NCBI GenBank assembly: GCA_023419535.1
Contig: JAEZXX010000073.1
Coordinates: 1-64,000 of the forward strand
Source of the DNA: Pseudomonadota bacterium
GTDB lineage: Bacteria > Pseudomonadota > Alphaproteobacteria > Rhizobiales > Rhizobiaceae
Length of the DNA stretch: 64,000 bases
Direction of reading: 5' to 3'
Numbering within the stretch: the first letter of the stretch is position 1; each line of letters begins with the position of its first letter. The position numbers and the translations under genes are program-made. The notes below the pieces were generated by a model. The model saw nothing but the letters and a program-made list of their open reading frames with translations, did not search any database and was not told the DNA's origin. Positions 24,982-33,556 of the stretch are shown here, in pieces.

Positions 24982-25100
24982 CGGCGGACATGCCGGCGCT
25001 CGTCGCGCCGGTCCCTCGTCGTCGTCTTGGTCGAACGGATCGAGGGTAGATGCGCCTTCAGGCGGCAAATCGCAAGCGTTTCGGGCAGTCCGCGCCCCGC

Positions 25101-25124
25101 ATGACGGGCCGGGGGGCCCGTCAT
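25101..25124 (-). terminator. Stem-loop after the ialB-like gene
   Basis: A perfect 10-bp inverted repeat, ATGACGGGCC/GGCCCGTCAT, around a GGGG loop. It starts about 28 bases past the IalB-like stop. No thymine tract follows on the reverse strand, so factor-independent termination is unproven. Confidence 0.5.
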
Positions 25125-25152
25125 CGTCGTTCCGATCGAGACCGCCGGGCGG

Positions 25153-25650
25153 TCAGCTGCAGGTGTTGATCGACTGGATGGCGGCGGTGATGCCCGACAG
25201 CGAATAGGTGTAGCTCGTCGCCGTGCCGCGGGCCGAGGTCGCGGCCACCGTCATCTGCCGGCCGTTGCGCATGGCGGCGACGAGCGCCGGCTCCTGCGCC
25301 GCGTCCTCGACCCAGGCGGACTCGCCGCGCGTGAAGAGCGTGAACTTGTTGCCGTCGACGTCCACCGTCACCTGGCTGCCTTCGCGCATCGGGTAGCCCA
25401 TCACGACCTGCGGCTCGAAGGCGCTCTGGCCGGGCTTCTGCGAGACCAGGAAGAAGATGTCGCCGTGGTTGACCGAGGCCGGCTGCATGGCGGTGGGGGT
25501 CGACAGGACGTAGCAGACCTTCGAGCCGTTCTGGTCGTAGGAATAGGAGCCCCACGCGTTGAACTGGTTGATGCGGCTCGGCGTCTGGGCTGCGACGGCC
25601 GCGCTCGAAAGGATCACGAAAGCCGCCGCGGCCGTCAGGACTTTTTTCAA
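25153..25650 (-). CDS. Invasion-associated locus B (IalB) family secreted protein
   Basis: A 165-residue exported protein. A signal peptide, KKVLTAAAAFVILSSAAVAAQ, ends near residue 22, followed by the IalB-type core: WGSYSYDQNGSKVCYVLS, a beta-rich middle with GYPMREGSQVTVDVDG, and the C-terminal cysteine of a probable disulphide. The family was named in Bartonella, where it is tied to erythrocyte invasion, but it is widespread in free-living Hyphomicrobiales, so no virulence role is implied. The start is TTG at 25650, with GAGGAGG (25656-25662) 5 bases upstream. Confidence 0.87.
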   Translation of the reverse strand: MKKVLTAAAAFVILSSAAVAAQTPSRINQFNAWGSYSYDQNGSKVCYVLSTPTAMQPASVNHGDIFFLVSQKPGQSAFEPQVVMGYPMREGSQVTVDVDGNKFTLFTRGESAWVEDAAQEPALVAAMRNGRQMTVAATSARGTATSYTYSLSGITAAIQSINTCS

Positions 25651-25864
25651 GGATGCCTCCTCGCTGGTCTTCACTTCAGGGGATCGCCCGTCACCTCGCT
25701 GTGGAAGGAGAGCAACTGTCCCGAACTTATGTCGAAAGCCGTTTATCGAGGGTAAACGGGCGCCGAATTCGGGCTGTTTCAAGACGGGTCCGCCGCCGAG
25801 ATTAAGGCGACCGGCGAAACGGGACCGGGAGCCGGCGCTCTCGCGAGGATGTGAAGGCGACCGG

Positions 25865-26269
25865 TCAGTCCCGCGGGCCCGTTCCTGCGGTCCCGTCCGT
25901 TTCGCTTAAGGTCGCGCGGGCCTTGGCGTAGTGGCGCGGTCGGATGTCGCGCCGGACCGCGGTGAAGGCGGCGAGAAGGACCGCCGCGTCGTCGGTGTAG
26001 CCGAGGCCGAAGACGAAGTCGGGGATGATGTCCACCGGCAGGACGAGATAGGCGAGGGCGGCCAGCAGAATGCCGCGCGTGCGCGCCGGGGTCTGGGTGT
26101 CGAGCGCGCAATAATAGGATGCGACGACGTCCTCGACGAAGGGCAGGTGCCGTGCCGCGCGCTTGAGGGTCGAGAAGAAGCCCTTGCGCACGATCGTCTC
26201 GCGCGCGGCCTGCTCGTCCTGCGTTCCGGGGGCGAGAATCTCGCCGATGCGCTCCCGTTGCAACTCCAC
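25865..26269 (-). CDS. YkvA family protein (DUF1232)
   Basis: A 134-residue protein. The C-terminal half carries the DUF1232 core: a hydrophobic helix RGILLAALAYLVLPVDIIPDFVFGLGYTDDAAVLL, described here by its PVDIIPDF and GYTDDA motifs, which are the family signature. An N-terminal helical segment with conserved basic residues precedes it. The function of YkvA is not known. The start is GTG at 26269, strongly supported by AAGGAG (26278-26283) 8 bases upstream. It follows thpR on the same strand after 77 bases. Confidence 0.85.
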   Translation of the reverse strand: MELQRERIGEILAPGTQDEQAARETIVRKGFFSTLKRAARHLPFVEDVVASYYCALDTQTPARTRGILLAALAYLVLPVDIIPDFVFGLGYTDDAAVLLAAFTAVRRDIRPRHYAKARATLSETDGTAGTGPRD

Positions 26270-26346
26270 GGTCGCTTCTCCTTCGATCCGCTCCGCAAGA
26301 TAGGGACGGGCGCCCGCCGCTCCAAGGAGGGCGCCGTCCCCTCCGC

Positions 26347-26934
26347 TCAGCCGGCGGCGAAGGCGGAATGGCCCTCGCGGGCCGTCTCGGACCGCCGGCG
26401 GCCCGACAGCGTGAAGGCCTCCTCCAGCACGTAGGGACCGCCTCCGACCGAATCCTTCGAGGAGAAGAGGCCGAAGCGCGACACCTCGAAGGACGGGGTG
26501 CGAAAGCCGCCGCGGCCCGACAGATAACGCGCCACGTCCTCGGACTTGGCGTTGCGCAGCCGTGCCAGCGTCACGTGCGGAACGAAGCGGCGCGCGTCGG
26601 CGGCGACGCCCAGACGCCTGAGCGTGCGATCGATCTCCCCCTGCAGGGCGTCCAGCCCCTCGCACGGCGCCACGCAGGCGTAGATGGAGTGCGGCTTCTT
26701 GGAGCCGAAGGCGTCGAGGCCGTTGAGCGCGATTGAGAACGGGGCCCGCTCGATGCGGTCGAGATGGGCGACGACCTCGTCGGCCGTGCGCGCGTCGATG
26801 TCTCCGATGAAGCGAAGGGTCAGGTGGTAGTTCTCCGGCTCGATCCAGCGCGCGGACGGCAGGCCGCCGCGAAGGAGGGAAAGCGAGACGGCGGCTTGGG
26901 GGGCGATCTCGATGGCGGTGAACAGGCGCGGCAT
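26347..26934 (-). CDS. thpR: RNA 2',3'-cyclic phosphodiesterase
   Basis: A 195-residue 2H phosphoesterase. The two catalytic HxT motifs are HLTLRFIG near residue 38 and HVTLARL near residue 125. N-terminal RLFTAIEI is the usual first strand. The enzyme opens 2',3'-cyclic phosphate ends of RNA to 2'-phosphate and can ligate tRNA halves in vitro. ATG at 26934 (MPRLFTAIEI) has AAAGGG upstream; the frame opens earlier to 26994 without family similarity. It may share a transcript with the YkvA gene. Confidence 0.92.
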   Translation of the reverse strand: MPRLFTAIEIAPQAAVSLSLLRGGLPSARWIEPENYHLTLRFIGDIDARTADEVVAHLDRIERAPFSIALNGLDAFGSKKPHSIYACVAPCEGLDALQGEIDRTLRRLGVAADARRFVPHVTLARLRNAKSEDVARYLSGRGGFRTPSFEVSRFGLFSSKDSVGGGPYVLEEAFTLSGRRRSETAREGHSAFAAG

Positions 26935-27100
26935 GGCAGGCCCTTTCGCTTCATGAGGCATTCGCAGGGAGAAGACTTTCATTCGCATCCGCACACTTCA
27001 AGGTGCGCATGGCAGCAATGCACAGTCCGGAATGGCGAGGCTTGCGTGAAACCCCTATCTCGAGGGTGGGAAACGGGGAGGTGTCGAGCGGAGTGCCACA

Positions 27101-27679
27101 ATGGTGCTTTTCACCCCCGGACCGGACGCCAGATCGGAACGCCCTGCGACCCCGGACGCCGTACGCGGCTGCCACCTGCGGCCGCTGGTGCGAGGCGACC
27201 GTCCGGCCTTTCGATGCCATCTCCTTCGTCTCGACGAGCGCTCGCGCCGTCTGCGCTTCGGCGGGCCGGTCAACGACGCCTTCATCGAGGCCTATGTCGC
27301 CCGCACCAGCGACGTGCGCCGGGTCGGCCTCTTCGACGGACGGGCGCTGCGCGGCGCCGCGGAGCTCCATGTGAGCCCGGCGGACCCCGCGCTCGGCGAG
27401 GGGGCCTTCAGCCTGGAGCCCGCCTATCGCGGCCGTGGACACGGCACTCGACTCTTCGACGCCCTCCTCTTCGAGGCCGAAGCGGCCGGCGTCGGGCGAT
27501 TGGACCTCCAGTGCCTGCGCGAGAACGTCGCGATGCAGAAGATCGCCAGGCGCTTTGCCGCACGCCTGACCTTCGAGGGCAGCGAGACGCTGGCGACGCT
27601 CGACCTGCCCCCCGCCGGGGTGCCGGTAGCCGGCGGCTGGCCCGCCGCGCTTCTCTCCTTCAGCCCCGAGCCTGCCTGA
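27101..27679 (+). CDS. GNAT family N-acetyltransferase
   Basis: A 192-residue acetyltransferase. The acetyl-CoA loop is RGRGHGTRLF near residue 110, preceded by FSLEPAYR. The following helix and strand AGVGRLDLQCLRENVAMQKIARRF complete the core fold, marked by ENVAMQKIA. The N-terminus LRPLVRGDRPAFRCHLLRLDERSRRLRF is typical of a subgroup often encoded alone. ATG at 27101 is preceded by GGAG 7 bases away. The last 20 bases overlap the end of the convergent esterase gene. Substrate unknown. Confidence 0.83.
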   Translation: MVLFTPGPDARSERPATPDAVRGCHLRPLVRGDRPAFRCHLLRLDERSRRLRFGGPVNDAFIEAYVARTSDVRRVGLFDGRALRGAAELHVSPADPALGEGAFSLEPAYRGRGHGTRLFDALLFEAEAAGVGRLDLQCLRENVAMQKIARRFAARLTFEGSETLATLDLPPAGVPVAGGWPAALLSFSPEPA

Positions 27680-28322
27680 TCGCCGCCAGCCGCTCCTCCA
27701 CGAGCGGCATGATGCGCTCCACGATCACCGCGACGCCTGCCGCGTTGGGGTGCATCCGGTCCTCCAGGTTCAGCTCCGAGATCGACGCCACCCCTTCGAG
27801 GAAGAACGGGTAGAAGGCGACGTCGTGTCGTTCGGCCAGCCGCTCGAAGATCGGGTTGTAATCCCGAGCGTAGTCGCCGCCCATGTTCGGCGGGGCGACC
27901 ATGCCCGCGAGGATGACGTCCGTGTCCGGCCGCGCCGTCAGCCGCGACAGGATTTCGTCGAGATTGTCGCCCATCACCTGCGGCGAAATCCCGCGGAGCG
28001 CGTCGTTGGCGCCGAGCTCCACGATGACGAGGTCGGCCGTCTCCGGCACCGACCAGTCGAGGCGCGACAGGCCCGCGGAACTCGTGTCGCCGGAAACGCC
28101 CGCATTCACCACCGTCACGGTCTCCCCGCGTTCGCGCAGGGCGGCTTCCAGCTGCTCCGGAAAGCTTTCGCCGGGCGCCAAGCCGTAGCCGGCCGTCAGG
28201 CTGTCGCCGAAGGCGACGATCTCCAGCCGCTCCTGCGCCGAGAGCGGAACCGCCGAGAGCAGGAGCGCGAAGCCGGCCGCCAAGGCGCGGCGAAGGCGGC
28301 GGGTCGCTTGGAACTGGAACAT
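27660..28322 (-). CDS. TesA-like arylesterase (SGNH hydrolase)
   Basis: A 220-residue secreted GDSL/SGNH esterase. The signal peptide (ALAAGFALLLSAVPLSAQ) spans residues 14-31. Block I FGDSLTAGYGL has the nucleophile serine, block II includes the glycine in NAGVSGDTSSAG, block III is ELGANDALRG with the asparagine, and block V is DRMHPNAAG with Asp and His. Related to E. coli TesA, a periplasmic acyl-CoA thioesterase and lysophospholipase. Divergent from an ABC ATPase/permease pair, a conserved arrangement also known for E. coli tesA-ybbA-ybbP. Confidence 0.92.
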   Translation of the reverse strand: MFQFQATRRLRRALAAGFALLLSAVPLSAQERLEIVAFGDSLTAGYGLAPGESFPEQLEAALRERGETVTVVNAGVSGDTSSAGLSRLDWSVPETADLVIVELGANDALRGISPQVMGDNLDEILSRLTARPDTDVILAGMVAPPNMGGDYARDYNPIFERLAERHDVAFYPFFLEGVASISELNLEDRMHPNAAGVAVIVERIMPLVEERLAAIRQARG

Positions 28323-28458
28323 GCTCGGCCCATATGTCGGCACGCTGGCGCGCTGGAAGGATCGGTGGACCGCCCGGTTGCTCCGTCGCGCAGGAGATGC
28401 GCTGGGGACGGAGCCGACGGTCCACGGCGTCGCGAAGGAAGATAGGAAGGGGACAGGC

Positions 28459-29166
28459 TTGGCGAAACCCGCGATCCGTCTGGACGACGTCCATTTGACC
28501 CTCGGTTCGGGACAGGCACGCGTCCACGTCCTGAAGGGGGTCAACCTGACGGTGCGGGAAGGGGAGTCCGTCGGCATCGTCGGCCCCTCAGGCTCGGGCA
28601 AGTCGACGCTCCTGATGGTGCTCGCCGGGCTCGAGCGTGCCGACGCCGGGCTCGTGGAGATCGCCGGCCAGTCGCTCGCGGGCCTCTCCGAGGACAGGCT
28701 CGCGGCCTTCCGGGGCCGGCATGTCGGCATCGTCTTCCAGTCCTTCCATCTCATTCCGAACATGACGGCGCTCGAAAACGTCGCGGTGCCGCTGGAGCTC
28801 GCCGGCAAGCGAGACGCCTTCGAGCGGGCGCGCGCCGAGCTCGCGGCCGTCGGGCTCGGCCACCGCGTCGACCATTATCCGGGCTCGTTGTCGGGCGGCG
28901 AGCAGCAGCGCGTCGCGCTCGCCCGGGCGCTGGCGCCGGAACCCGCGATCCTCATCGCCGACGAGCCGACCGGCAATCTCGACGCCGAGACCGGCCGGAT
29001 CGTCGCCGACCTCCTGTTCTTCGAATGCGAGCGGCGCGGCATGACGCTCGTTCTCGTCACCCACGACAAGAGCCTGGCCGCCCGATGCCGCCGCGAGGTC
29101 GCCGTGCGCTCCGGTCGCATCGAGGCGGAGGAGGACGCACCGGAGCTCCTGGGCGCCGCGCAATGA
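28459..29166 (+). CDS. ABC transporter ATP-binding protein (YbbA type)
   Basis: A 235-residue ATPase of the MacB/LolD class. Walker A GPSGSGKST is near residue 42, the Q-loop lies in FQSFHLIPN, the signature is LSGGEQQR, Walker B ends in LIADEPTGNLD, and the switch histidine is in VTHDKSL. It pairs with the FtsX-like permease encoded next; the reading frames overlap by four bases (ATGA). The start is TTG at 28459, with AGGAAGGGG just upstream. Such pairs act by mechanotransmission rather than classic import; the cargo is unknown. Divergent from the TesA-like gene. Confidence 0.9.
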   Translation: MAKPAIRLDDVHLTLGSGQARVHVLKGVNLTVREGESVGIVGPSGSGKSTLLMVLAGLERADAGLVEIAGQSLAGLSEDRLAAFRGRHVGIVFQSFHLIPNMTALENVAVPLELAGKRDAFERARAELAAVGLGHRVDHYPGSLSGGEQQRVALARALAPEPAILIADEPTGNLDAETGRIVADLLFFECERRGMTLVLVTHDKSLAARCRREVAVRSGRIEAEEDAPELLGAAQ

Positions 29167-31703
29167 GCGCGGCCGACCTTCGGCTCGCGGTCCGCTTCGC
29201 GCTGCGCGAGATGCGCGGCGGTCTGCGCGGCTTCTACATCTTCCTCGCCTGCATCACCCTCGGCGTCGCGGCCATCGCCGCGGTCGGCTCGGTCGCGCAG
29301 ATGATGCAGGCCGGCATCGCCTCGGAGGGCCGGGCGATCCTCGGCGGCGATCTGCGCTTCAATCTCGGGCAGCGCGAGGCGAGCGCGGAGGAGCGCGTGT
29401 GGATGGAGGCGCGGGGCGCGGTCTCGCAGAGCCTCTCCATGCGCTCGATGGCGCGCCTGCCCGACGGCAGCGACCAGGCGCTGGCGGAGGTGAAGGCGGT
29501 GGATGCCGCCTATCCGCTGGCGGGCCGGGTCGAGACCGAGCCCGCCGAGCCGCTCGGCACGCTCCTTGAAGAGCGCGACGGACGCTTCGGCGCGGTCGCG
29601 CCGCGCGAGTTCCTCGCCCGCCTCGGGCTCGAACCCGGCGACACGGTGCGCGTCGGCGACATCGAGGTGGAACTGCGCGCGGTTCTGACGCGCGAGCCCG
29701 ACGTCCTGTCCGACGGCTTCCTCTTCGCCCCGCGCCTGATGCTCTCGCTCGACGCGATGAACGCCACCGGCCTCGTCCAGCCGGGCAGCCTTTTGTCGAA
29801 CATCTACAAGCTCGATCTCGCCGATGTGGACGCACCTGCGCGCGAGGTCCTGGAAGCGGCCGACGAGGCCTTCCCGGACGCCGGCTGGTCGATCCGCACG
29901 GCCGAACGCGCGGCGCCCGCCCTGCAATCCAACATAGAGCGCTTCTCCCAGTTCCTGACGCTGGTCGGCCTCACCGCGCTGATCGTCGGCGGCGTCGGCG
30001 TCGCCAACGCGGTGGGCGCCTATCTCGACGCCAAGCGCCCCGTCATCGCGGTCTTCAAGTCGCTGGGCGCGGGCGGGCGTTTCGTGGTGACCGTCTATCT
30101 GGTCCAGATCCTGATGCTCGCCGCCATCGGCATCGCGCTCGGCCTGCTCCTCGGCATCGTTGCGCCCTTCGCGACGGCGGGCCTTCTGGAACGCGTCATC
30201 CCGGTTGCGGCCGAAGCCTCGATCTACCCCGTGGCCCTTCTCGTCGCGGCCCTGTTCGGGCTGATGACGGCGCTGGCCTTCGCGCTTCTGCCCCTGGGGG
30301 CGACGCGGGACGTGGCGGCCACGGCCCTCTTCCGCAGCGCCGGCACGGACGGATCGACGCGCATGCGCCTGAGCTACGCGGTAACCGTCGGGCTTCTCGT
30401 CCTCGCCATCGCGGGCCTTGCGCTTCTGGTGGCGGACGATCGGCGCATCGCCTCGACCTTCCTCCTGGCGACCGGCGCCGCCTTCGTCGTCCTGCGCCTC
30501 GTCGCCGCGGCGATCCGCAGGCTCGCGGCCCGCGCGCCCCGCGTCGCCTCGACCCCGCTGCGGCTGGCGATCGGAAACATCCACCGCCCGGGGGCGCTGA
30601 CGAACTCGGTCGTCCTCTCGCTCGGGCTCGGCCTGACGCTCCTCGTCGCGCTCGCGGCCATCGACAGCGACCTGCGGCGCGAGATCGGCACGACGCTGGC
30701 CGCGCGAGCGCCGAACTTCTTCTTCGTCGACATCCAGAACGCCGAGATCGACGCCTTTCGCGGCCGGATCGCGGACCTTGCGCCCGAGGGCGAGCTCGAG
30801 GCCGTTCCGATGCTGCGCGGGCGCATCACCGCGCTGAACGGCACCGACGTGCGGGAGCTCGATGTCCCGCCGGAGGGCGCCTGGGTGCTGCGCGGCGACC
30901 GCGGCCTGACCTATTCGGCCGAGATGCCCGAGAACTCGGCCCTGACGGACGGCGAATGGTGGCCGCAGGACTATTCGGGCGAGCCGCTCGTCTCCTTCGC
31001 GGCCGAGGAGGGCGGCGAGCTCGGCCTTTCCGTCGGCGACACGGTCGCCGTCAACGTTCTGGGCCGCTCGATCACCGCGACGATCGCCAATTTCCGCTCG
31101 GTCGAGTGGGAATCCATGTCGATCAACTTCGTCATGGTGTTCTCCCCGAACACCTTCGCGGGTGCGCCGCACGCCTGGCTCGCGACCCTCGACCTGCCCG
31201 CCGACGACCTCGACGCCGAGCGCACGATCCTGTCGGGCATCTCCGGCGACTTTCCGGCGGTCACCAGCGTGCGCGTGCGCGACGCGCTCGACGCGGTGAA
31301 CGACCTCGTGGCCCAGCTCGCTCTCGCCATCCGCGCGGCCGCTGCCGTCGCGCTCGTCGCCTCGGTGCTCGTCCTCTCGGGCGCGCTCGCGGCGGGCAAC
31401 CGCGGCCGCGTCCACGATGCGGTGGTCCTGAAGACCCTCGGAGCGACGCGTCCGACGCTGATCGGCGCCTTCGCCGCGGAATACGCCATGCTGGGCGCGG
31501 CGACGGCCGCCTTCGCCATCGGCGCCGGTGCGCTGGCGGCCTGGTTCGTCATCTCGCGCATCATGCAGCTCCCGTTCCAGTTCGATCTCTCGATCGCTCT
31601 GGCGACTCTCGTCGCGTCCCTCGCCTTGACCATCGGGTTCGGACTGGCGGGAACATGGAGGATTCTCGGGCAGAAGGCGGCCCCGGTCCTGCGCGAATTG
31701 TAG
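29163..31703 (+). CDS. FtsX-like ABC permease (YbbP type)
   Basis: An 846-residue inner-membrane protein. The first helix (about 20-45) is followed by a periplasmic MacB-type domain. A three-helix FtsX bundle lies at about 260-400, including the VGGVGVANAVGAYLDAKRPVIAVFKSLGA region marked by VGVANAVGAYLD. A second helix group, a second large periplasmic domain and a last three-helix FtsX bundle with ALAAGNRGRVHDAVVLKTLGA follow. Ten helices in all is the YbbP layout. The partner is the ATPase just upstream. The function of YbbAP is not settled; the esterase gene next door hints at an acyl-lipid or lipoprotein context. Confidence 0.9.
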   Translation: MSAADLRLAVRFALREMRGGLRGFYIFLACITLGVAAIAAVGSVAQMMQAGIASEGRAILGGDLRFNLGQREASAEERVWMEARGAVSQSLSMRSMARLPDGSDQALAEVKAVDAAYPLAGRVETEPAEPLGTLLEERDGRFGAVAPREFLARLGLEPGDTVRVGDIEVELRAVLTREPDVLSDGFLFAPRLMLSLDAMNATGLVQPGSLLSNIYKLDLADVDAPAREVLEAADEAFPDAGWSIRTAERAAPALQSNIERFSQFLTLVGLTALIVGGVGVANAVGAYLDAKRPVIAVFKSLGAGGRFVVTVYLVQILMLAAIGIALGLLLGIVAPFATAGLLERVIPVAAEASIYPVALLVAALFGLMTALAFALLPLGATRDVAATALFRSAGTDGSTRMRLSYAVTVGLLVLAIAGLALLVADDRRIASTFLLATGAAFVVLRLVAAAIRRLAARAPRVASTPLRLAIGNIHRPGALTNSVVLSLGLGLTLLVALAAIDSDLRREIGTTLAARAPNFFFVDIQNAEIDAFRGRIADLAPEGELEAVPMLRGRITALNGTDVRELDVPPEGAWVLRGDRGLTYSAEMPENSALTDGEWWPQDYSGEPLVSFAAEEGGELGLSVGDTVAVNVLGRSITATIANFRSVEWESMSINFVMVFSPNTFAGAPHAWLATLDLPADDLDAERTILSGISGDFPAVTSVRVRDALDAVNDLVAQLALAIRAAAAVALVASVLVLSGALAAGNRGRVHDAVVLKTLGATRPTLIGAFAAEYAMLGAATAAFAIGAGALAAWFVISRIMQLPFQFDLSIALATLVASLALTIGFGLAGTWRILGQKAAPVLREL

Positions 31704-31736
31704 GAACCGCAAGTCCGCCGCAAGGATCGGTTCGGA

Positions 31737-31756
31737 TTCGGTTCAGAATAACCGAA
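31737..31756. repeat. Small inverted repeat after the FtsX-like gene
   Basis: TTCGGTT and AACCGAA flank a 6-base spacer 34 bases past the permease stop. An adjacent partial direct copy (TCGGTTCGGA) precedes it. It could be a weak terminator or a protein-binding site in front of the Bax-inhibitor gene; there is no thymine tract. Confidence 0.3.
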
Positions 31757-31806
31757 ATGTAATCGACCGCACGCCCGCGAAGGACACGAGAAGTTCACCG
31801 CGACCC

Positions 31807-31835
31807 TTGTGGAACCGGGCTCTCTTCCGCATATT
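31807..31835 (+). promoter_or_regulatory. Candidate sigma-70 promoter of the Bax-inhibitor-1 gene
   Basis: TTGTGG (31807-31812) and CATATT (31830-31835) are separated by exactly 17 bases and lie about 100 bases before the start codon. Matches to the consensus are partial (3 of 6 and 4 of 6). Confidence 0.3.
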
Positions 31836-31938
31836 CCTGATCAGGCATGCTGGGCGTCCCGCCAGCGGCGCCTCGATGCGCGACAGAACGACACGCGGCG
31901 TCGACACCGGACGGGACACGCAGAAAGGATCAGATCAG

Positions 31939-32718
31939 ATGGCTGATTATCGCAACTACGGAGCGCGCGTCCCCGTCGCCGGCAGCCGGACGGACGCCGC
32001 GATCGACGAGGGTCTCCGCAGCTACATGCTGCGCGTCTACAACTACATGATGGCCGGCCTCGCCATCACGGGCGTCGCCGCCTACGGCCTCTACATGGCC
32101 TCCACCTCCGGCGTGCCCGTCGACGGCGGCGCGCAGGTGCGCCCGGACCTGTGGCTGACCCCGCTCGGCGTCACCGTCTTCACCTCGCCGCTGCGCTGGG
32201 TGCTGATGCTCGCGCCGCTCGCGCTCGTCTTCTTCCTCTCCTTCCGCATCCACAGGATGAGCCTCGCCGCCGCGCAGGCGACCTTCTGGAGCTACGCCGC
32301 GCTCGTCGGACTGTCGCTCTCGACCATCTTCCTCGTCTTCACGCAGGAATCGATCGTCCAGGTCTTCTTCGTGACCGCCGCCTCCTTCGGCGCGCTGTCG
32401 CTCTTCGGCTACACCACCAAGCGCGACCTGTCGGGCTGGGGCACCTTCTTGTTCATGGGCCTGATCGGCGTCGTGATCGCGATGGTGGTGAACATCTTCC
32501 TGCAGTCCTCGGCGCTCGGCTTCGCCGTGTCGGTGATCGGCGTCCTCGTCTTCGCGGGCCTCACCGCCTACGACACGCAGCGCATCAAGGAGATGTACTT
32601 CGAGGGCGACGACGTTCTGGTCGCGGGCCGCAAGGCCCTCATGGGCGCCCTGTCGCTCTACCTGAACTTCATCAACATGTTCATGTTCCTGCTGCAGCTC
32701 TTCGGCAACCGCGAGTAG
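31939..32718 (+). CDS. Bax inhibitor-1/YccA family membrane protein
   Basis: A 259-residue protein with seven hydrophobic helices. The first helix follows RSYMLRVYNYMMAGLAITG, marked by VYNYM and GLAITG, and the last segments include FAGLTAYDTQRIKEMY, the TAYDTQ motif with the pH-sensing aspartate of the BI-1 family. The LSLYLNFINMFMFLLQLFG C-terminus, marked by LYLNFINMF, is characteristic. Bacterial members are calcium-leak or protease-associated proteins (YbhL, YccA). ATG at 31939 follows AAAGGA. A terminator follows the stop codon closely. Confidence 0.92.
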   Translation: MADYRNYGARVPVAGSRTDAAIDEGLRSYMLRVYNYMMAGLAITGVAAYGLYMASTSGVPVDGGAQVRPDLWLTPLGVTVFTSPLRWVLMLAPLALVFFLSFRIHRMSLAAAQATFWSYAALVGLSLSTIFLVFTQESIVQVFFVTAASFGALSLFGYTTKRDLSGWGTFLFMGLIGVVIAMVVNIFLQSSALGFAVSVIGVLVFAGLTAYDTQRIKEMYFEGDDVLVAGRKALMGALSLYLNFINMFMFLLQLFGNRE

Positions 32719-32745
32719 TCTCGCGCCGCAGCCGGACTTCCGGTG

Positions 32746-32776
32746 AAAAGGGGCGGTCTTCGGGTCGCCCCTTTTT
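32746..32776 (+). terminator. Rho-independent terminator of the Bax-inhibitor-1 gene
   Basis: The stem AAAAGGGGCG/CGCCCCTTTT encloses a CTTCGG (UUCG-type) loop closed by wobble pairs. It ends in TTTTT and starts 27 bases after the stop. Confidence 0.92.
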
Positions 32777-32854
32777 CGTGGGTTCCGACGTCGTGGAGAA
32801 GTCCGCCGGGCCCGCTTGCGAAGACCGCGCTGCCGGTCCAAGGATCGTCCCGTC

Positions 32855-33412
32855 ATGAGCGCCTTCGCCCTTCGCCCCGCCACCCCGGACGACATCCCGG
32901 CCATCGCCCGGATCTACGCGCATGCCGTCCTGAACGGCACGGCGACCTACGAGCTCGATCCGCCGTCGGACGCCGAGATGCTCGCCAGGTTCGAGACGCT
33001 GACCCGTCAGTCCTACCCCTACATCGTCGGGTGCGACGGGACGGGCGCCGTCGTCGGCTATGCCTATGCGGGCCCGTTCCGCGCTCGGCCGGCCTATCGC
33101 TGGTCGGTGGAGGACTCGATCTACATCGATCCGGACGCGAAGGGGCAGGGGCTCGGCATCATGCTGATCGACCGGCTGGTGGAGCTGTGCGAGGCCGCCG
33201 GCTTCCGACAGATGATCGCCGTCATCGGCGGTGCGGATCACACGCCCTCCATCCGCATCCACGAGAAGGCGGGCTTCGAGCGGATCGGCATCTTCAAGGG
33301 CTCCGGCTTCAAGTTCGGCCGCTGGGTGGACACGCTCCTGATGCAGCGCGCTCTCGGCGACGGGGACGGGTCCGCGCCCGACGAAGCCGTCTATCCCGGA
33401 ACGCTTCGTTAA
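32855..33412 (+). CDS. GNAT acetyltransferase of the phosphinothricin (PAT/Bar) type
   Basis: 185 residues. The N-terminus LRPATPDDIPAIARIYAHAVLNGTATYE, marked by IARIYAHAVLNG, and the central YAYAGPFRARPAYRWSVEDSIYID region, marked by RPAYRWSVEDSIY, are diagnostic of phosphinothricin/methionine-sulphoximine acetyltransferases. The acetyl-CoA loop is KGQGLGIMLI. The C-terminal HEKAGFERIGIFKGSGFKFGRW pattern, marked by GSGFKFGRW, agrees. Many chromosomal members acetylate methionine derivatives and not the herbicide. ATG at 32855 follows AAGGA. No partner genes. Confidence 0.87.
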   Translation: MSAFALRPATPDDIPAIARIYAHAVLNGTATYELDPPSDAEMLARFETLTRQSYPYIVGCDGTGAVVGYAYAGPFRARPAYRWSVEDSIYIDPDAKGQGLGIMLIDRLVELCEAAGFRQMIAVIGGADHTPSIRIHEKAGFERIGIFKGSGFKFGRWVDTLLMQRALGDGDGSAPDEAVYPGTLR

Positions 33413-33556
33413 GCATCGCGGCATTCGGCGGAGCGATGCCCCCTGCAGATCGGCAGATCGGGGCCGTCCTACGCGCCGCGCGTGTGGTGCCTTCAGAAAC
33501 AATTATCCCGCAGACCCCTAGATTGGACTTCGATCAGGCGGCGCGGGTGATTTCGC

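Noticed and set aside
25153..25650. IalB-like gene as a virulence determinant.
   Set aside because: The family name comes from Bartonella, but homologues are common in free-living relatives. Nothing else here suggests pathogenicity.
28875..31712. A 945-codon open frame on the reverse strand, and similar long frames at 36522-39413 (+), 9070-11475 (+) and 5800-7629 (+).
   Set aside because: They lie opposite well-identified genes (permease, aconitase, M3 peptidase, GntP-type permease). Their products are Arg/Asp/Glu/Gly-rich low-complexity sequence typical of shadow frames in GC-rich DNA.
32855..33412. Phosphinothricin-type acetyltransferase as an acquired herbicide-resistance gene.
   Set aside because: Chromosomal homologues of this type are common and usually act on methionine derivatives. 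Base composition equals that of the neighbours.
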